The notes beneath the pieces were generated by a model. It saw nothing but the letters and a program-made list of their open reading frames with translations. It ran no database searches and was not told the DNA's origin. A program made the position numbers and the translations under genes. This document shows positions 21,795 to 24,991 of a stretch of 24,991 nucleotides of DNA, piece after piece. Numbering within the stretch: the stretch's first letter is position 1; the number at the start of each line of letters is the position of its first letter. The stretch covers positions 1,879-26,869 of the forward strand of contig PKWK01000238.1 of assembly GCA_003133205.1 (NCBI GenBank), read 5' to 3'. The DNA is from Granulicella sp. Lineage in GTDB: Bacteria; Acidobacteriota; Terriglobia; Terriglobales; Acidobacteriaceae.

Positions 21795-22781
21795 ATGCCT
21801 CGAAAAAACCCCGAACCGCTTGAAACCGCGCCGCTTGCTTATGAAAACAAGGAGTTTCTCGACTCCCCGGACGGCCGCTTGCTGCGCATCATGTCCGAGT
21901 ACCAGGAGCCGATGACGCGGTTCCGGCGGGAACGCATTCAGGACACGGTGGTGTTCTTTGGCTCGGCGCGGTTCCGTGCGCAGGATGTCGCGAGCCATGA
22001 ACTTGAGTTGCTGGACAATACGGGATCGCTGACGCCCGCTCCTGCCGACCAGCAGCCCGCACGCCCGGACGAGGTGGAGCGCGGCGAGGCTTCGGAGCAG
22101 AAGCTGCGGCTGGCGGAGGCGGCGGTGGAGATGGCGCGGTACTACGAGGATGCGCGCAAGTTGGCGGGGCTGGTGTCGCGCTGGGCGATGACGCTGCCCG
22201 GGCGCCGGCATCGGTATGTGATCACGTCGGGTGGCGGGCCGGGGATCATGGAGGCAGCCAACCGCGGGGCGTATGAGGCGGGAGCCAAGACGATCGGGCT
22301 GAACATCAAACTGCCGTTCGAGCAGCAGCCGAATCCCTACATCACGCCCGATCTGAACTTCGAGTTCCACTATTTCTTCATGCGCAAGTTCTGGTTCGCG
22401 TACCTGGCCAAGGCGCTGGTCGTGTTTCCGGGTGGCTTTGGCACGCTGGACGAGATGTTCGAGTTGCTGACGCTGGCGCAGACGCAGAAGCTGGCCAAGA
22501 AGATTACGGTGCTCATCTATGGGTCTTCCTATTGGAAGAGCGTGATCAACCTGGACATCCTGGCGGACAAGGGCGCGATTGCGATGAAGGACAAGGACCT
22601 GTTCCAGTTTGCCGACACGCCGGAAGAGGCGTTCAACCTGCTGAAGTCCGATCTGGTCGACGATATGCAGCGACAGGCTGCGTATGAACGCGAGCATGGT
22701 GTTCCGAGCGAAGGCATTCCAGAGACTCCGGCGCCGAGCGCGCAGGAACTGCTGGGGCCGGATATTGCGAAGACGCGGTAA
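21795..22781 (+). CDS. LOG-family Rossmann-fold protein (nucleotide 5'-monophosphate phosphoribohydrolase-like)
   Basis: The product has 328 residues. The diagnostic motifs of the lysine-decarboxylase-like/LOG family are present: TSGGGPGIMEAANRGA (144-159) and PGGFGTLDE (212-220). Members release free bases from nucleoside 5'-monophosphates (cytokinin activation in plants; PpnN in E. coli). The N-terminal 130 residues, before the core, hold VVFFGSARF at about 52-60, then an insertion rich in charged residues and helix formers (DNTGSLTPAPADQQ, then EQKLRLAEAAVEMARYYEDARKLAGL). Its substrate is uncertain. The C-terminal tail (ETPAPSAQELLGPD) is short and low in complexity. It is cytoplasmic. 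The start is Met at 21795, with AGGA (21790-21793) only one base upstream, so the ribosome site is poor. Confidence 0.87.
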   Translation: MPRKNPEPLETAPLAYENKEFLDSPDGRLLRIMSEYQEPMTRFRRERIQDTVVFFGSARFRAQDVASHELELLDNTGSLTPAPADQQPARPDEVERGEASEQKLRLAEAAVEMARYYEDARKLAGLVSRWAMTLPGRRHRYVITSGGGPGIMEAANRGAYEAGAKTIGLNIKLPFEQQPNPYITPDLNFEFHYFFMRKFWFAYLAKALVVFPGGFGTLDEMFELLTLAQTQKLAKKITVLIYGSSYWKSVINLDILADKGAIAMKDKDLFQFADTPEEAFNLLKSDLVDDMQRQAAYEREHGVPSEGIPETPAPSAQELLGPDIAKTR

Positions 22782-22812
22782 GTAGCAGAAAAACAAGACA
22801 AATACGGAGATT

Positions 22813-22825
22813 CTGGCTGCGCCAG
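22813..22825. repeat. CTGGC-TGC-GCCAG hairpin in a GATTCTGG...ATGACG repeat
   Basis: A small hairpin, flanked by GGAGATT on the left and CATGACG on the right, follows the LOG gene. A related arrangement with AGATTCCC...GGGAATGAC occurs at 24191-24209. The match is by layout only (GATT, hairpin, ATGAC), not by sequence identity of the stems. Confidence 0.4.
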
Positions 22826-22973
22826 CATGACGAGTTGCGGCCGGAGTGTGCCCCACTCCACATTGCTCAGTGTGGTTCGGGTTCGCGCACAATTCTTGGT
22901 GCAGTCATCTTCCCGTCACATGGCTTCGAAAGACTATAGGTGCAGAAGTTTGCACAGTAGCCGGAGGGACACC

Positions 22974-24143
22974 ATGAGCCAGACTGTTTCCTACCTATGG
23001 CGCGAGCCGCATGCCGCCGGGGGATTCACAGCCGGAGTGTCGCTGCATAGCCACACCAATCAGTCGCACGAGACACTGGATTTTATCGCGGAGCTGTCGA
23101 CCGACTGGGGTGTGCTGCAGCCGCTGATGCGTTGGTGCGAGGAGCGCTGCTTCAAGACCTCTGGGATTCGGCCCGACTACGCGCGCAGCTACTGGACTCC
23201 GCCGCTGACTCCGCGGCTGGCGTTCGACCTGGAGCGGTTGCAGATTGAGGACAAGCTGCAGATGGCAGCGATGGTGTCGATCACCGACCACGACGACATT
23301 TGTGCACCGATGCTGCTGCGGTCGCTTGCGTCGGCGCGGCAGATTCCGGTGTCGGTGGAGTGGACGGTGCCGTTCGGGCAGGGAGCGTTTCACCTTGGCA
23401 TTCACAACCTGCCCAGCTCGACCGGTGCGGAGTGGATGCAGCGGATGGAGGCGTTCACGGCGGTCCCGGTGGGCGAGCGTCCCGCGAAGATGCTGACGGA
23501 CATGCTGGCGGAGCTGGACCAGCTTCCCGGCGTGCTGATCGTGTTCAACCACCCGCTGTGGGATCTCTACCGCATTGGACAGGAGAAGCACCGCTTCCTG
23601 GTCAATGACTTTCTCGCGGTCAATGGGCAGTACTGCCACGCGATTGAGCTGAATGGCTTGCGGCACTGGGATGAGAATCGCGAGGTTGCTACGCTGGCGA
23701 GCCAGTGGAACCAGATCCTGATCAGCGGAGGCGACCGGCACGGGATTGAGCCGAATGCGAACGTGAATCTGACGCGGGCGACGAGCTTCACCGCGTTCGT
23801 GCATGAAGTGCGCCGGGAGCGGATAAGCCATGTGCTGTTCATGCCGCAGTATGCCGAGCCGTGGAAGCATCGAATTCTGAATTCGACGCTGGCTGCGATC
23901 CGCAATTATCCGGACTTTCCCGAGGGCTCGCGGAGATGGGACGAGCGCGTGTACCATCCGGACGCCGACGGCACGATGCGCACGCTGGCGGAGATTTGGA
24001 TCGGTCGGCGCGCGCCGGTGTATGTGAACGCGATTCTGGCGAGCGTGCGGTTGATGGGGGCGGGGCCGGTGTCGAGCGGGCTGCGGCTGGCCTGGAACGA
24101 CGCCAGCGCAATGCGGACGGCGCTGGCTGAGCGCAAGGCGTAG
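22974..24143 (+). CDS. PHP-like metal-dependent hydrolase, conserved unknown
   Basis: The protein has 389 residues. The ATG at 22974 has a strong ribosome site, GGAGG (22963-22967), six bases away; the longer open frame to 22827 lacks one. PHP-type metal ligands are visible in order: H25-x-H27 in SLHSHTNQSHETLDFI, D105-H106 in SITDHDDI, H193 in VFNHPLWD and D254-x-H256 in GGDRHGIE. These fit a PHP domain that uses two or three metals for phosphoester hydrolysis, although the spacing is wider than in small PHP phosphatases. No signal peptide is visible. The C-terminal third (about 265-389) contains no known motif. The gene is probably transcribed alone; the YbjQ gene converges on it. The substrate is unknown. 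Confidence 0.75.
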   Translation: MSQTVSYLWREPHAAGGFTAGVSLHSHTNQSHETLDFIAELSTDWGVLQPLMRWCEERCFKTSGIRPDYARSYWTPPLTPRLAFDLERLQIEDKLQMAAMVSITDHDDICAPMLLRSLASARQIPVSVEWTVPFGQGAFHLGIHNLPSSTGAEWMQRMEAFTAVPVGERPAKMLTDMLAELDQLPGVLIVFNHPLWDLYRIGQEKHRFLVNDFLAVNGQYCHAIELNGLRHWDENREVATLASQWNQILISGGDRHGIEPNANVNLTRATSFTAFVHEVRRERISHVLFMPQYAEPWKHRILNSTLAAIRNYPDFPEGSRRWDERVYHPDADGTMRTLAEIWIGRRAPVYVNAILASVRLMGAGPVSSGLRLAWNDASAMRTALAERKA

Positions 24144-24190
24144 ACAGGCGACGTACGGCAGGGATGGGTCGCGGTACAGCAGGGAAAAGC

Positions 24191-24212
24191 AGATTCCCTG
24201 TGGGAATGACAA
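24191..24212. repeat. ATTCCC-TGT-GGGAAT hairpin repeat after the PHP-like gene
   Basis: ATTCCC (24193-24198) and GGGAAT (24202-24207) are perfect arms, preceded by AGCAG and followed by GACAAAC. It sits between the convergent PHP-like and YbjQ genes and could end either transcript. See the related layout at 22813-22825. Confidence 0.5.
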
Positions 24213-24229
24213 ACGAAGGTGTTGCCAAG

Positions 24230-24610
24230 CTAGAGTTTTTCGACGACGACGGCGGTGCCGTAGGCTAGGACTTCGGTGACTCCCTGCATGAGTTCGTTGG
24301 CGTCGTAGCGGGCCATGATGATGGCGTTGGCGCCATGCTCGGCGGCGTGCTCCATCATCATGATGAAGGCGTCCTGACGGGTCTTCTCGCAGAGTTGGGA
24401 GTAGAGGGTGATGTTGCCGCCGAGGATGGTTTGCAAGCCGGCGCCGATAGTGGCGAAGAGGTTGCGCGAACGCACGACGATGCCGCGCACTACGCCGATG
24501 TTGCGGAGGATCTTGTAGCCGGGAAGCTCGAGCGCGGTGGTGACCATGGATGGGTCGAGGTTGGCGGCGGGTTGGGCATTGGGTGGCGGATACGAAGGAT
24601 ATGCGGACAT
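24230..24610 (-). CDS. ybjQ: YbjQ/UPF0145 family protein
   Basis: This 126-residue protein has a disordered proline-rich start (SAYPSYPPPNAQPAANL) and then the complete family core: MVTTALELPGYKILRNIGVVRGIVVRSRNL..., GGNITLYSQLCEKTRQDAF, HAAEHGANAIIMARYDANEL and a C-terminal EVLAYGTAVVVEKL. The family is annotated as heavy-metal-binding-like, forms pentameric rings in known structures and has no established function. The start has AGGAG four bases upstream. The N-terminal extension of about 25 residues, compared with the shorter E. coli form, is unusual. It converges on the PHP-like gene. Confidence 0.88.
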   Translation of the reverse strand: MSAYPSYPPPNAQPAANLDPSMVTTALELPGYKILRNIGVVRGIVVRSRNLFATIGAGLQTILGGNITLYSQLCEKTRQDAFIMMMEHAAEHGANAIIMARYDANELMQGVTEVLAYGTAVVVEKL

Positions 24611-24732
24611 GCTTGCTTCTCCTGTTGGCGAGCTTTATTTGTTGCTGGAGATTGTACGCGTCAGGTGTTTCCGATGTTCCGTAAAGAGGTGGCGGAGATG
24701 GCTTTATGCACGCGAGATAAGGCATATCCCGG

Positions 24733-24785
24733 GGGCTAAAGCCCGCGTCTTTGGATCCCCGGAATTGCCAGGGCTAAAGCCCTGG
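24733..24785. repeat. Double-hairpin intergenic repeat, second copy
   Basis: GGGCT-AA-AGCCC (24733-24744) and CCAGGGCT-AA-AGCCCTGG (24768-24785) are separated by 23 bases. Read on the minus strand, this is the same hairpin-spacer-hairpin layout as 767-821, with cores GGGCTTTAGCCC instead of GGCTTCAGCC and GCGGCTTTAGCCGC. Stems differ outside the core. Confidence 0.75.
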
Positions 24786-24819
24786 CCTATCTCAGAAGCA
24801 AGAGCAACGTCTTAGCGGC

Positions 24820-24861
24820 AAGGGCGGAAGCGCGAGCAAGGGCGGAAGCGCGAGCAAGGGC
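24820..24861 (+). repeat. Tandem 18-base repeat
   Basis: AAGGGCGGAAGCGCGAGC occurs twice without interruption (24820-24837, 24838-24855), followed by AAGGGC of a third unit. It would read as a Lys-Gly-Gly-Ser-Ala-Ser peptide in one frame, but there is no start signal, so coding is unlikely. Confidence 0.75.
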
Positions 24862-24891
24862 AACGGCATGATCAAGAGCGGCGGCGTGCCC

Positions 24892-24991
24892 TAGGGGGTG
24901 TCATCAAATTGGCTATATGCGTGAGCTGGAGCAGATTTTAGCTTGAGAGGATGACTGTAAGGCGTTACGGGTTGCGGGACGATCAGTGGGA
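24892..24991 (+). mobile_element. Left end of an IS5-type insertion sequence (cut by window edge)
   Basis: The element's coding region starts at 24951, and a terminal-repeat-like GGGGTGTCATCAAATTGGC appears at 24895-24913, just after a possible TA target (CCCTAG). The right end lies outside the window, so the terminal repeat cannot be verified and the left boundary is an estimate. The tandem and double hairpin repeats lie directly to its left. Confidence 0.5.
24951..24991 (+). CDS. IS5-family transposase, first 13 codons (3' end outside window)
   Basis: The frame begins MTVRRYGLRDDQW and is cut by the right edge. This matches the N-terminus of IS5-family transposases of the IS1031/IS427 type, which typically open with RRY-L-DDQWE before a DUF4096-like domain. 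GAGAGG directly precedes the ATG, closer than a normal Shine-Dalgarno. Only the start is visible, so catalytic residues, intactness and family subgroup cannot be judged. The short identity means a different protein is possible, but the combination with a terminal-repeat-like sequence upstream is supportive. Confidence 0.6.
   Translation, partial: MTVRRYGLRDDQW

Larger units (their letters stand above)
24611..24890. other. Repeat-rich intergenic region
   Basis: No gene can be supported here. The region after the ybjQ start contains the promoter side of that gene, then the double hairpin repeat (24733-24785), a tandem 18-base repeat (24820-24855) and then the presumed left end of an insertion element. 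The CTCAGAAGCAAGAGCAACG stretch (24791-24809) before the tandem repeat resembles its units in composition. Confidence 0.5.

Noticed and set aside
22840..22880. A further GGGTGCCCCA repeat near 22850
   Set aside because: TGTGCCCCACTCCACA...TGTGG is reminiscent, but its stem is only five base pairs and the boundary is off, so it was not counted as a family member.
22995..24725. 576-residue minus-strand open frame across the PHP-like gene
   Set aside because: It runs antisense to a gene with a good ribosome site and recognisable metal motifs, and it is Arg/His-rich with no domain, as expected for the complementary frame of GC-rich coding DNA.
24792..24893. Coding for a Lys-Gly-Gly-Ser-Ala-Ser repeat peptide
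   Set aside because: The tandem repeat reads cleanly in one frame to a TAG at 24891-24893, but there is no start codon with a ribosome site before it.

Overview
The window looks like chromosomal DNA of a GC-rich bacterium, most likely an acidobacterium of the Terriglobia/Acidobacteriaceae type. This is inferred from gene content (a two-haem reaction-centre-type cytochrome c, an NHL/PKD lipoprotein, an AsmA-like protein, several conserved exported proteins of unknown function) and from abundant short intergenic hairpin repeats, including GGGCTTTAGCCC-type ones. No rRNA, tRNA, CRISPR array or prophage was seen.

Layout. 1-4166 (+): the 3' end of tldD, two tandem paralogous small putative zinc proteins, signal peptidase I and an AsmA-family envelope protein. 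4209-6389 (-): a large lipoprotein with a PKD domain and a seven-blade NHL-like propeller. 6519-7100 (-) is a thioredoxin-fold protein, divergent from an L,D-transpeptidase lipoprotein (7216-9222, +) and a cysteine desulfurase (9241-10410, +). That run converges on a KimA-like potassium transporter (10447-12318, -) across an unusually neat inverted repeat. Then come a ferritin-like protein and the two-haem cytochrome (+), an exported repeat protein (-), an orphan OppD-type ATPase and a metallophosphoesterase (+). 16976-17452 is an AT-rich, gene-free island with degenerate 29-nt repeats and palindromes. After it lie a possibly truncated membrane protein, a ParD/ParE-like pair, an ABC-F ATPase (-), a mono-haem cytochrome c (-), a small membrane protein, a LOG-family protein, a PHP-like protein (+) and a YbjQ-family protein (-). 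The right edge holds repeats and the first 13 codons of what looks like an IS5-type transposase.

Most genes are single transcription units or pairs with housekeeping or envelope roles, and no large pathway operon is present. The strongest themes are cell envelope work (signal peptidase, AsmA, L,D-transpeptidase, lipoproteins) and redox or metal handling (thioredoxin fold, cysteine desulfurase, ferritin, two cytochromes).

The most unusual observation concerns short hairpin repeats. One family has the boundary GGGTGCCCCA and variable stems. A 32-bp copy directly after the OppD-like stop codon recurs exactly inside the ABC-F gene, where it is read in frame as part of a linker. This resembles the protein-embedded palindromic elements known from Rickettsia. 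All coordinates come from reading the sequence. Family assignments rest on motifs recognised by eye, without database searches.
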